NCBI GenBank assembly: GCA_031262635.1
Contig: JAISHN010000092.1
Coordinates: 1-5,993, forward strand
DNA: 5,993 nucleotides
Origin: Holosporaceae bacterium
GTDB taxonomy: Bacteria > Pseudomonadota > Alphaproteobacteria > UBA3830
Direction: 5' to 3'
Numbering within the stretch: position 1 is the first letter of the stretch; the number at the start of each line of letters is the position of its first letter. Under the pieces are notes generated by a model that was given only the letters and a program-made list of their open reading frames with translations, was not told the origin of the DNA and ran no database searches. This document shows, one piece after another, positions 1 through 5,802 of the stretch. Both the position numbers and the translations under genes were made by a program.

Positions 1-237
1 TATAAAATTTTAATTAATTATATATTAAATTTAAAATATAATACATATTGTCGTTTGAATAGGTAGTGTTGAAATTAATAGAGGGATATGAGGGTTCCGA
101 AGAAGTGAAGGAGAGCCAAGAAAAAGGAAGAAGATTTGCAAAATTGGGAACCTAATCGTATGAAAAACTTCATTTTATTAAAGAAGAATTCGACGAGACG
201 GCGTTTCTTAAAATACGAAGAATTATTTATATTATTA

Positions 238-266
238 TTGACACTTTTACCTTTTGGGTTAATAAT
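238..266 (+). promoter_or_regulatory. sigma70-type promoter of the coiled-coil gene
   Basis: A perfect -35 box TTGACA (238-243) is followed after exactly 17 bp by AATAAT (261-266), which matches the -10 consensus at five of six positions. Transcription would begin near 273, giving a leader of about 30 nt before the ATG at 304. The region is AT-rich, so chance -10 matches are common. A perfect -35 at ideal spacing just ahead of a Shine-Dalgarno site is much less likely by chance. Confidence 0.65.
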
Positions 267-267
267 T

Positions 268-281
268 CACTCCATAGAGTG
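268..281. promoter_or_regulatory. operator-like palindrome at the predicted transcription start
   Basis: CACTC (268-272) and GAGTG (277-281) form a perfect 5-bp inverted repeat around CATA. T-G and T-A pairs can extend it by two positions. It lies between the -10 box and about +9 of the predicted start, where a repressor would block transcription. As RNA it would be at most a short 5' hairpin. No known regulator site is recognised, and a 5-bp repeat can arise by chance. Confidence 0.25.
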
Positions 282-291
282 GATAATAATT

Positions 292-296
292 AAAGG
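292..296 (+). promoter_or_regulatory. Shine-Dalgarno site deciding the start at 304
   Basis: AAAGG sits 7 nt before the ATG at 304, an ideal spacing. The alternative upstream starts (TTG 136, ATG 160) have no comparable site at a suitable distance. Together with the promoter at 238-266, this fixes 304 as the likely start. Confidence 0.55.
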
Positions 297-303
297 TAGA
301 ATT

Positions 304-1272
304 ATGAAGAAAAGTATTGTTCTAGGGCTTTTAGTAGTTTTAAATTCGCTAGGAATGGATATTAACCAAAGAAACTGCGACGTAATTCTGGGACGAATAG
401 TACAAAACTCCATTAATATAAAAAACATCCTAAGTAAACTACTCTGCAAAAACTTTGCCGGTAGTAGACCCTTTATGCTCGAACAACTAAAAGAATTATC
501 ACAAGATGTCTATCTAAGAAGAATAGAATTCGACACTCAGCTTCAATGTAGCCCACAGGAATCGGCGATACACCGACTTACTTGCCAATTCGATTGGGGA
601 CTGGCTAAAGTCGAAACTGCTAAAACCCCTATTGAAGACCAGCCAACAACTAGGGTACTGGAGGTAGCGAGCAGAGCTGCGACCCAGGTTTCTGCCGACG
701 GCTCTTTAAACAGGGCTGAGGTTGCGAGGTTGACGAGAGAACTCAGTTTAGTAGCTATGCTGGAGGCAGCTACCTATAGAGCCAACAACTTAGCGCACAT
801 GCTTCAATTAGATCAACCGCGACTGGCTCGTACAGCTAGTTGCATAGAAAGCGTCATAGGAGAATTGAATGCGTTACTCAAGGAGGGAGCCGGACACCTT
901 GAGCCTTCCCCAGCCTTTAGAGACCTGGAATTTGCACACACGGCGGTCCTCGGGGAACTGGAGCGACTACACACCCAAAATGAACAACTTCAAACGGAAA
1001 ACCAAGGCCTAAAACAAGCAACGGAAGGCAGAGAGCGGCTTGAGATGGAAAAAGCACAACTACAAGAAGAAAACCGGCGGCTACAAGAAGAAATAAGACG
1101 AAAGACAGTAGAAGCCACTGACAGAATCTTCGGGCTAAACTCACTACGTCGACAACTAGCAGGTGAAAAAAGAATAAAAGACGTGCTCCTGCGTGAAATC
1201 AGACGCAAACACCTAGACGTCGGCCCGCTTTACAAACTAGTAAGACGGTACGGCAAAGCTCTCGACTTTTGA
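304..1272 (+). CDS. secreted coiled-coil protein of unknown function
   Basis: I do not recognise a family for this 322-residue protein. The N-terminus (MKK, then a hydrophobic core at about residues 4-13, then S-L-G at 15-17) looks like a signal peptide with possible cleavage after Gly17, so export is inferred. Residues 18-200 are mixed helical sequence with five cysteines (25, 48, 82, 94, 180). Residues about 205-301 are a charged Glu/Gln/Arg/Leu coiled coil. Leucines are spaced by seven at 222-229-236 and 246-253-260, which would support dimerisation. The C-terminus is basic. The start at 304 is chosen because AAAGG lies 7 nt upstream behind a TTGACA/AATAAT promoter; an in-frame extension to 136 is possible but unlikely. 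GC is about 33% up to 540 and about 50% after it, and codon use lacks the NCG preference of the neighbouring genes, which suggests a different history. A surface or secreted host-interaction protein is plausible, but function is unknown. Confidence 0.75.
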   Translation: MKKSIVLGLLVVLNSLGMDINQRNCDVILGRIVQNSINIKNILSKLLCKNFAGSRPFMLEQLKELSQDVYLRRIEFDTQLQCSPQESAIHRLTCQFDWGLAKVETAKTPIEDQPTTRVLEVASRAATQVSADGSLNRAEVARLTRELSLVAMLEAATYRANNLAHMLQLDQPRLARTASCIESVIGELNALLKEGAGHLEPSPAFRDLEFAHTAVLGELERLHTQNEQLQTENQGLKQATEGRERLEMEKAQLQEENRRLQEEIRRKTVEATDRIFGLNSLRRQLAGEKRIKDVLLREIRRKHLDVGPLYKLVRRYGKALDF

Positions 1273-1282
1273 TAAAATATAC

Positions 1283-1310
1283 AGTGGTCGCTGGCGTGCT
1301 AAATACCACT
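1283..1310 (-). terminator. weak hairpin, possible terminator of the minus-strand operon
   Basis: AGTGGT (1283-1288) and ACCACT (1305-1310) form a 6-bp stem with a 16-nt loop. On the minus strand the stem is followed by a U-rich run (GTATATTTT), the expected order for an intrinsic terminator about 77 nt after the ribF stop. The large loop and modest stem make this weak. On the plus strand no T-run follows it. Confidence 0.25.
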
Positions 1311-1351
1311 TACGCACTCAAAGACTTACTGCGTCTCAATGATCCTACCTA

Positions 1352-1374
1352 CTCTATGACGAGTCATTGCAGAG
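1352..1374. other. interrupted palindrome between convergent genes
   Basis: ATGAC (1356-1360) and GTCAT (1363-1367) are perfect arms. They are flanked by CTCT (1352-1355) and AGAG (1371-1374), which could pair if TGC bulges out. It lies 13 nt beyond the ribF stop, in the 114-bp gap where the coiled-coil gene and ribF converge. No T-run follows on either strand, so it may slow polymerase or protect mRNA ends, but it is not a standard terminator. Confidence 0.25.
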
Positions 1375-1386
1375 CTAGCTAGATGC

Positions 1387-2301
1387 TTATGAGCTTTCTA
1401 CTACTGCTTCAATGTCTCGATTTATCTGGTCTTTAAGTTCGTTTAAAGAATCAAATCGCTTTTCGTCGCGGAGTTTTTTAATAAATCGGACGATGATTTT
1501 TTCTCCGTAAATATTCGAGCAAAAATCGTCTAAAATGTGGACTTCCACGACTGGTTTTTTGTTTTCTTCTTTTATAGTCGGTCTGATTCCAAAGTTTGCG
1601 ACGCTTTTGTAAATTTTTCCGCGGACTTCGGTTTCGGCTTGGTAGACTCCATGGGGAATTTTTATTATCTCGTTTGGATACGCAATGTTTGCGGTTTTAA
1701 ATCCGATCTGTCCTCCGATTCGATTCCCGCGGACTATCGTTCCTTTGATTGAAAACTTTCGGCCAAGCAATTTGTTCGCGCTCTCTATAAGACCGGCGGA
1801 GAGTTTTTGTTTTATCAGCGAAGAACCGACTATCTCGCCGTCAACCGTTTGCGGCGGCGTTTCGAAGAACTCGTATTTATAAACGCTCGCCATTTTTCGT
1901 AGAAAATCCGCGCCGCCGGTTCGTCCGCGGCCGAATCGATGATCGTAACCGCATGAAATCGCCGCGGGGGAGAAGTATTTTGCGATAATATTTTTTAGAT
2001 ATTCTTCCGCCGACATGAAGGCGAGTTCTTGAGAAAAATCTATTTCATACGCAAAGTCTACGCCGAGGTTTGATACGAGGGAAAGTTTTTCTTCCTCAGA
2101 AATTATATATTTCGATTTTTCGTTTGCTAGCAATCGCCTCGGACTTTCCTTAAAAGTAATCAACGCGGATTTTAGAGCGTTGGCTTGCGCAAAATCTACC
2201 GCCGATTTTATGACCGCGACGTGGCCGATGTGAATTCCGTCAAAAGTCCCCAACGTTAGCGATACGTTTTTGTTTTCGTTAAACTCGTTAAATACCCGCA
2301 T
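1387..2301 (-). CDS. ribF: bifunctional riboflavin kinase / FAD synthetase
   Basis: This enzyme phosphorylates riboflavin to FMN and then adenylylates FMN to FAD in the cytoplasm. The 304-residue length is normal. The N-terminal FMN adenylyltransferase (about 1-180) has the nucleotide-binding signature LTLGTFDGIHIGH (15-27), GYDHRFGRGRTGG (118-130) and SSLI (160-163). The C-terminal riboflavin kinase (about 182-300) shows GFKTANI (200-206), HGVY (217-220), NFGIRPT (236-242), VEVHILD (252-258), YGEKI (265-269) and the closing KLRDEKRFDSLNELKDQI (276-293). Some signatures deviate: FKESP replaces the usual FxPHP near residue 50, GGQIGFKTAN replaces GRxLGFPTAN, and the ligand-binding Thr and Asn are kept. 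The ATG lies 14 nt inside the 3' end of folD, so translation is probably coupled. No good Shine-Dalgarno site is visible. It is the last gene of the xseB-to-ribF cluster. Confidence 0.95.
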   Translation of the reverse strand: MRVFNEFNENKNVSLTLGTFDGIHIGHVAVIKSAVDFAQANALKSALITFKESPRRLLANEKSKYIISEEEKLSLVSNLGVDFAYEIDFSQELAFMSAEEYLKNIIAKYFSPAAISCGYDHRFGRGRTGGADFLRKMASVYKYEFFETPPQTVDGEIVGSSLIKQKLSAGLIESANKLLGRKFSIKGTIVRGNRIGGQIGFKTANIAYPNEIIKIPHGVYQAETEVRGKIYKSVANFGIRPTIKEENKKPVVEVHILDDFCSNIYGEKIIVRFIKKLRDEKRFDSLNELKDQINRDIEAVVESS

Positions 2302-3136
2302 GACGATAAGCCAAATCCAACGCGTTGCTCATTAAATAGGCGACGGTCATAGGCCCGACTCCGCCTGGAACGGGCGTTATCGCTCCGGCAACTTCGCGGA
2401 CTTCGTCAAAATTTACGTCTCCGACGATTTTTTTTGAGCCAAGAATCCTATTTATTCCCACGTCTATTACAATAGCTCCTGGTTTCACGAATTCTTTGCC
2501 GACTAAACGAGGCTTTCCCACGGCGGCGATCAATATGTCGGCGGTTTTGCATATTTCAGGAACATTTTTTGAACGCGAGTGCGCTATTGCGACCGTACAG
2601 TTATTGTTTAGCAATAATTGAGCCAACGGTCGGCCGACTATCAAGGATCTTCCCAAGACTACGGCGTAGGCTCCTGAAATATCTTCGCGAACCGTTTGCA
2701 GCAAATGTAAAACGCCAAACGGAGTGCAGGGAATTACGTTCGGCTCGCCGGCAAATAATTTTCCTTGATTAACCAGCGTCAATCCGTCTACGTCTTTATT
2801 CGGATCAATTAAGTTTACAAATTCGCTGAAACGCAAATTTTTTGGCAGCGGCGATTGAAGCAAAATAGCGTGAACGTTTTTATCCGCGTTTAATTTTTTT
2901 ATTAGATTCGCAAGCTCGTTTCCTTTGACGTCGTCGTCAAATTTATAGACGGTCGACGCGATTCCAATTTCCGCCGCCAACTTTTGTTTATTGGATACGT
3001 ATATCGCGCTAGCCGGATCGTTTCCGGCGTTTATCAAAGCGATGCTCGGCTCAATCCCGCGTCTTTTAAGACTCGTCGCTCGTTCTTTTAGTCGTTCGCG
3101 AAATTCCGCGGCGATTTTTTTGCCGTCTATTATCAT
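2288..3136 (-). CDS. folD: bifunctional methylenetetrahydrofolate dehydrogenase / cyclohydrolase
   Basis: FolD oxidises 5,10-methylene-tetrahydrofolate with NADP and hydrolyses the product to 10-formyl-tetrahydrofolate, supplying one-carbon units for purines and formyl-Met-tRNA. From the ATG at 3136 it has 282 residues, the family's usual size. Visible are the catalytic region YVSNK (Tyr46, Lys50), QSPLP (94-98; the common form is QLPLP), DVDG (115-118), PCTPFG (136-141), the Rossmann nucleotide-binding segment GRSLIVGRP (162-170), HSRS (186-189), GDVNFDEV (239-246) and PVPGGVGPMT (256-265). I prefer 3136, where the protein begins MIIDGKKIA like other FolDs and GGAG lies 9 nt upstream. An ATG at 3151 would add five residues and sits 3 nt after the preceding stop. 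The stop overlaps ribF by 14 nt. Nothing suggests loss of activity. Confidence 0.96.
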   Translation of the reverse strand: MIIDGKKIAAEFRERLKERATSLKRRGIEPSIALINAGNDPASAIYVSNKQKLAAEIGIASTVYKFDDDVKGNELANLIKKLNADKNVHAILLQSPLPKNLRFSEFVNLIDPNKDVDGLTLVNQGKLFAGEPNVIPCTPFGVLHLLQTVREDISGAYAVVLGRSLIVGRPLAQLLLNNNCTVAIAHSRSKNVPEICKTADILIAAVGKPRLVGKEFVKPGAIVIDVGINRILGSKKIVGDVNFDEVREVAGAITPVPGGVGPMTVAYLMSNALDLAYRHAGI

Positions 3137-3138
3137 CG

Positions 3139-3149
3139 CTCCATGCTCC
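3139..3149 (-). promoter_or_regulatory. tandem GGAG sites at the folD start
   Basis: On the minus strand, ATGGAGC occurs twice in a row just before the ATG at 3136. This places GGAG motifs 9 nt and 2 nt upstream of it. The 9-nt spacing is functional for ribosome binding and supports 3136 over 3151, which has no purine-rich site ahead of it. If 3151 is used instead, the repeat encodes residues 1-5 of a longer form. Confidence 0.45.
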
Positions 3150-3154
3150 ATTTG

Positions 3155-3457
3155 TCACATAAATCTCATAAGAACGCGATTAATTACTTGCTCTATAAAA
3201 GTTAAAAACAAAATCAATATAACTGGAGATATGTCTAACGCTCCAATATAGCAGGGGATTCTTTCTCTGAATGGACGCAGCATAAAATCCGACATTCGCG
3301 AGATCGAACTTACTATGGCGTAAACAAATTGATTGTCTAAATTCAAAATATTTGCCGCGATAAGCCAGCTTATTATAACGTCCGCGACTATTACTACCGT
3401 CGCAAAGCTTATCAACGCTTTAATCAATAACAAAGTTGGAACGATGATAATGTCCAT
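3155..3457 (-). CDS. YggT-family integral membrane protein
   Basis: This is a 100-residue protein of the YggT/Ycf19 family. Its members are small inner-membrane proteins of uncertain role, linked to osmotic tolerance in E. coli and to membrane-associated assembly functions in plastids. Two hydrophobic segments are visible, at about residues 3-36 and 74-95. Between them is the family signature: RPFRERIP (61-68), then G72, LDISP (74-78) and a hydrophobic run. The ATG at 3457 is preferred over the GTG at 3460 because GGAG lies 5 nt before the ATG but only 2 nt before the GTG. The ATG overlaps the xseB stop as TGATG, a classic coupling arrangement. The stop is 18 nt before the chosen folD start. 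YggT next to folD is, from memory, common in alphaproteobacteria. Exact function is unknown. Confidence 0.88.
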   Translation of the reverse strand: MDIIIVPTLLLIKALISFATVVIVADVIISWLIAANILNLDNQFVYAIVSSISRMSDFMLRPFRERIPCYIGALDISPVILILFLTFIEQVINRVLMRFM

Positions 3458-3696
3458 CACAACTCCGCTTCAGTTTGTTTGATCGTTCCGTCTTTATCGC
3501 AGGATATTTGATTAATCCTCAGTTGAGCCGATTCTAAAATGCCGTCGCAACGTTTTTTCAGCAAGCTGCCTCGTTCGTACAAATTTATGGACTCGTTCAG
3601 GGAAGATTTTCCTTCTTCCAAAGTCTTGACGATTTCCTCAAGCTCTTTCAAAGCTTGCTCAAATTCCATTTTATTAATGTCTTCGCTCTCGGTCAT
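3457..3696 (-). CDS. xseB: exodeoxyribonuclease VII small subunit
   Basis: XseB is the small subunit of exonuclease VII. Several copies assemble with XseA to degrade single-stranded DNA from either end in repair and recombination. The 79 residues match the family size. The signature is clear: MEFEQALKELEEIVKTLEEG (10-29), SLNESINLYERG (32-43), then KRCDGILESAQLRI (48-61), a two-helix fold. The ATG at 3696 is taken because a weak GAAAG lies upstream. A start at 3669 (residue 10) would still contain the full domain. No xseA is present in this window, so the partner must be encoded elsewhere. It is the first gene of the minus-strand cluster and overlaps the YggT gene by one base. Confidence 0.93.
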   Translation of the reverse strand: MTESEDINKMEFEQALKELEEIVKTLEEGKSSLNESINLYERGSLLKKRCDGILESAQLRINQISCDKDGTIKQTEAEL

Positions 3697-3753
3697 GTTT
3701 TATTCTTTCAATAAATCGCGCTATAGAATACATGGACGCAAGGTTTTAAAACA
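3697..3753. promoter_or_regulatory. divergent promoter spacer between xseB and cca
   Basis: These 57 bases must contain or lie next to the start signals for both directions. For the plus strand, TAGAAT (3724-3729) matches the -10 consensus at five of six positions, and CAAGG (3739-3743) can serve as a ribosome site for the ATG at 3754. No good -35 box is visible. For the minus strand only a partial TTGCGT-like box is seen. Exact promoters cannot be assigned by eye. Confidence 0.35.
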
Positions 3754-4995
3754 ATGGGTCGTTTGAAAAATAATTTGCTAATCGACGATAACGTATTCTT
3801 CGTCTTAGACGCAATCGAAAAACGCGGCTATGAAGCTCGCGTAGTCGGCGGCGCGTCGAGAGATTTTCTCTTGCAAAGGAAAATTTCAGACGTGGATATC
3901 GCGACTTCGGCGACTCCGACGGAAGTTATCGGCATTTTTTCGGATCTTGGACTAAAAACGATTCCGACCGGCGTAAAGTACGGGTCGATAACGCTGCTAT
4001 ACAAAGGAAAATCCTATGAAATAACTACTCTTCGCGAGGATATCAAAACTTTCGGCCGTCGAGCGGAGGTAAAATTTTCAAAATCGTTTGAAGAAGATTC
4101 AAAACGCCGCGATTTTACTATCAACGCGATATATATAGATAAAAACGGAAAGCTCTACGATTATCATTCGGGAATCGACGACGTTTTTGCCGGAAGAATC
4201 CGATTCATAGGCGACGCGAGAAAAAGAATCGCCGAAGATTATCTTAGAATTTTGAGATATTTCAGATTCACAGCCTCGCATGGAGACTATAAATGTGATC
4301 CAAAATATCTTGAGATAATCGACGAGATGAAAAGCGGCGTTAAAATCCTTTCAACTGAAAGAATCGTCTCCGAACTTCTGAAAATTTTCGATATTCCCGA
4401 TTCTTATAGAATCATTCCGCCGATGAAGAAAGTCTTAGACGAATTATTTTCTTTGCGCGTCGATTCGCTCGCCGCGACCTTTGAGCTTGGGATATTCAAA
4501 TCGCTGACGAACGTAGAAAGACTGTCTATGCTGTTGAAGTTTTCAAACGACGACAGTCTTGCTCGCAGATACGACTTTCCTAGAAAGATAAAAGAGCTTC
4601 TTTTGTTGAAACCTATCGAATTAATTCCGCCGTCGCCCGTGAAATTTGAAAATTCCGTAAAATACGCTTTAAAAAAAACTCCGCGCTCTCTCCGAAACTT
4701 CTACGTAAAATTCCTAGCTATAGACGCATATCTGAATAAAGGATTCTCCAAAGCGGACGCTAAAAATTTTCTCGAAGAATTATCGAATTTTTGCAAATCT
4801 GAGTATATAGACTTCAAATTGAGAGCCGACGATCTAAAAGAATACGCTCCAACTGAGGAAGAACTTAAAGCCGCGATGATCGCCGCAAAAGAGTTTTGGC
4901 TCGACGACGACGCGACTCGCGACGAATGCAAAAAAGTCGCCGTCGAACGTTTAGGCTTCCTGCGGGCGAACTCGCAGAGCGATCAGCGTTCCTAG
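3754..4995 (+). CDS. cca: CCA-adding tRNA nucleotidyltransferase (class II)
   Basis: This enzyme adds or repairs the 3' CCA of tRNAs using CTP and ATP, in the cytoplasm. It has 413 residues. The head domain carries VVGGASRDFLL (30-40) and the catalytic pair Asp46/Asp48 in DVDIATSATP (46-55). It continues with ITTLREDIKTFGRRAEVKF (90-108), RRDFTINAIY (118-127), the nucleotide-selecting EDYLRILRYFRF (161-172) and ERIVSEL (202-208). The rest is the divergent helical neck, body and tail that hold the tRNA. Poly(A) polymerase I shares this fold. I prefer CCA-adding because of the EDxxR element (161-165) and the lack of PAP-specific N- and C-terminal extensions, but the two are hard to separate by eye. 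The start at 3754 has CAAGG 10 nt upstream. The last 45 nt overlap the 3' end of the opposing transporter gene. Confidence 0.9.
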   Translation: MGRLKNNLLIDDNVFFVLDAIEKRGYEARVVGGASRDFLLQRKISDVDIATSATPTEVIGIFSDLGLKTIPTGVKYGSITLLYKGKSYEITTLREDIKTFGRRAEVKFSKSFEEDSKRRDFTINAIYIDKNGKLYDYHSGIDDVFAGRIRFIGDARKRIAEDYLRILRYFRFTASHGDYKCDPKYLEIIDEMKSGVKILSTERIVSELLKIFDIPDSYRIIPPMKKVLDELFSLRVDSLAATFELGIFKSLTNVERLSMLLKFSNDDSLARRYDFPRKIKELLLLKPIELIPPSPVKFENSVKYALKKTPRSLRNFYVKFLAIDAYLNKGFSKADAKNFLEELSNFCKSEYIDFKLRADDLKEYAPTEEELKAAMIAAKEFWLDDDATRDECKKVAVERLGFLRANSQSDQRS

Positions 4996-5802
4996 TAAGA
5001 TTAAAAGCAACCCGCCGATAATATACGCGTCCGGCGGTTTGTCGTACAAGAAAAAGTCAAACATAACGTCCGGTATTAACATGACGTAATAGAATGGAGC
5101 CAGTTTCATAAGTTCCGAAAATTTAAAGGAGTGAATTATACAATATTGCGCGGCGGCGGCGGTCGTTCCTCCGACAAATAGAAGAAGCGTATGATTTAAC
5201 GACATAGGAGTAAGCGTCGGCAATCCAATAAAAAACGCCGCGGTTAATAGAAACGAATGGTGATAAAAAATTATGGTCAATTCGTTTTCGGTGTACGTAA
5301 GCTTTTTAATAAATATTTGATTTAACGCGCCAATAAATGCTCCAATTGCCGCTATAATAATTCCTGGTTGAAAAATTCCGCTTCCAGGTCTGAGAGCGAG
5401 ACATATTCCAGAAAATCCTAAAAGAGTCGCGACGATGCTTCGACCGCAAAATTTTTCTTTTAATATGAATACTCCGAGCGGAATCATGAAAATAGCGGTG
5501 CTTAATCCAACGGTAAAAACGTCTACCATCGGAGCGTAATTATACGCGCACATATAAGCGTAACTTCCGCAAGAAGCCAAAACCGCTCTGAAAATGTTTT
5601 CTTTCACGCGACTCGTTTTTAAATAATTAACTCTTTGATAAAGCGCGAATAATAAAAAGGGAATAAATCTGAAAAACGTTCTGAAAAAAATAACCTGCCT
5701 AACTCCGTAGACCGGCATGAAATACTTTATTATCGCGTCGGAAAACGAATAGCAAAAAATCCCTAAAATAAAAAAAAGATAGCCTTGTTTTCTAACGTCC
5801 AT
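4951..5802 (-). CDS. EamA/DMT-family 10-TM transporter
   Basis: This is a 283-residue inner-membrane protein with ten predicted helices, at about 8-28, 36-56, 70-88, 94-113, 121-138, 146-165, 177-195, 204-222, 233-252 and 258-277. They form two five-helix EamA repeats typical of the drug/metabolite transporter superfamily. Supporting features are FRTFFRFIP (40-48) after helix 2, APMVDVFTVGLSTAIFMIPLG (starting at 90) with a following KEKF, and ALNQIFIKKL (159-168). Related proteins in intracellular alphaproteobacteria include an S-adenosylmethionine importer, but this family is broad and the substrate here is unknown. The ATG at 5802 fits the usual short N-terminus. No Shine-Dalgarno site is visible before it, and TACAAT only 7 nt upstream raises the possibility of a leaderless message. 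The 3' end overlaps cca by 45 nt. Confidence 0.88.
   Translation of the reverse strand: MDVRKQGYLFFILGIFCYSFSDAIIKYFMPVYGVRQVIFFRTFFRFIPFLLFALYQRVNYLKTSRVKENIFRAVLASCGSYAYMCAYNYAPMVDVFTVGLSTAIFMIPLGVFILKEKFCGRSIVATLLGFSGICLALRPGSGIFQPGIIIAAIGAFIGALNQIFIKKLTYTENELTIIFYHHSFLLTAAFFIGLPTLTPMSLNHTLLLFVGGTTAAAAQYCIIHSFKFSELMKLAPFYYVMLIPDVMFDFFLYDKPPDAYIIGGLLLILLGTLIALRVRPQEA
5012..5040 (+). terminator. candidate cca terminator inside the transporter gene
   Basis: CCGCCG (5012-5017) and CGGCGG (5032-5037) form a 6-bp all-GC stem with a 14-nt loop, followed by TTTGT on the plus strand. It begins 17 nt after the cca stop, a normal distance for an intrinsic terminator. It also encodes the Pro-Pro and Gly-Gly that flank the start of the transporter's last helix, so coding constraint could explain it. 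The T-run is short. Confidence 0.35.

Larger units (their letters stand above)
1..303. other. AT-rich leader upstream of the secreted coiled-coil gene
   Basis: This stretch holds no gene I can support. The first 50 bases are almost pure A/T (only two G/C), with an imperfect all-AT inverted repeat (ATTTTAA at 7-13 against TTAAAAT at 31-37) and a perfect TATAAT at 37-42 that lacks a convincing -35 box. The frame of the downstream gene stays open back to a TTG at 136 and an ATG at 160. That would add 56 residues including one hydrophobic stretch (roughly residues 30-52 of the long form). A strong promoter and ribosome site lie inside this extension, so I read it as leader, not coding. Confidence 0.5.

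Noticed and set aside
88..108. Short leader peptide (ATG at 88 with GAGGG upstream, six codons, TGA)
   Set aside because: It is only six codons and has no attenuator structure or amino-acid bias. The purine-rich region gives such matches by chance.
1273..1386. Possible tRNA or small RNA in the convergent gap, prompted by several short inverted repeats
   Set aside because: No cloverleaf with acceptor, T-loop and anticodon arms can be drawn. The stems are short and incompatible with a tRNA.
1537..1882. Plus-strand open frames opposite ribF
   Set aside because: They are antisense shadows of a clear enzyme gene, and their protein sequences are low quality.
4930..4950. Minus-strand six-T run just after the transporter stop, as a terminator
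   Set aside because: Only a 3-bp stem (TCG/CGA) precedes it, and the run is explained by Lys-Lys codons of cca.
5148..5165. GCGGCGGCGGC microsatellite-like run
   Set aside because: It encodes four alanines in a membrane helix of the transporter, so coding explains it.
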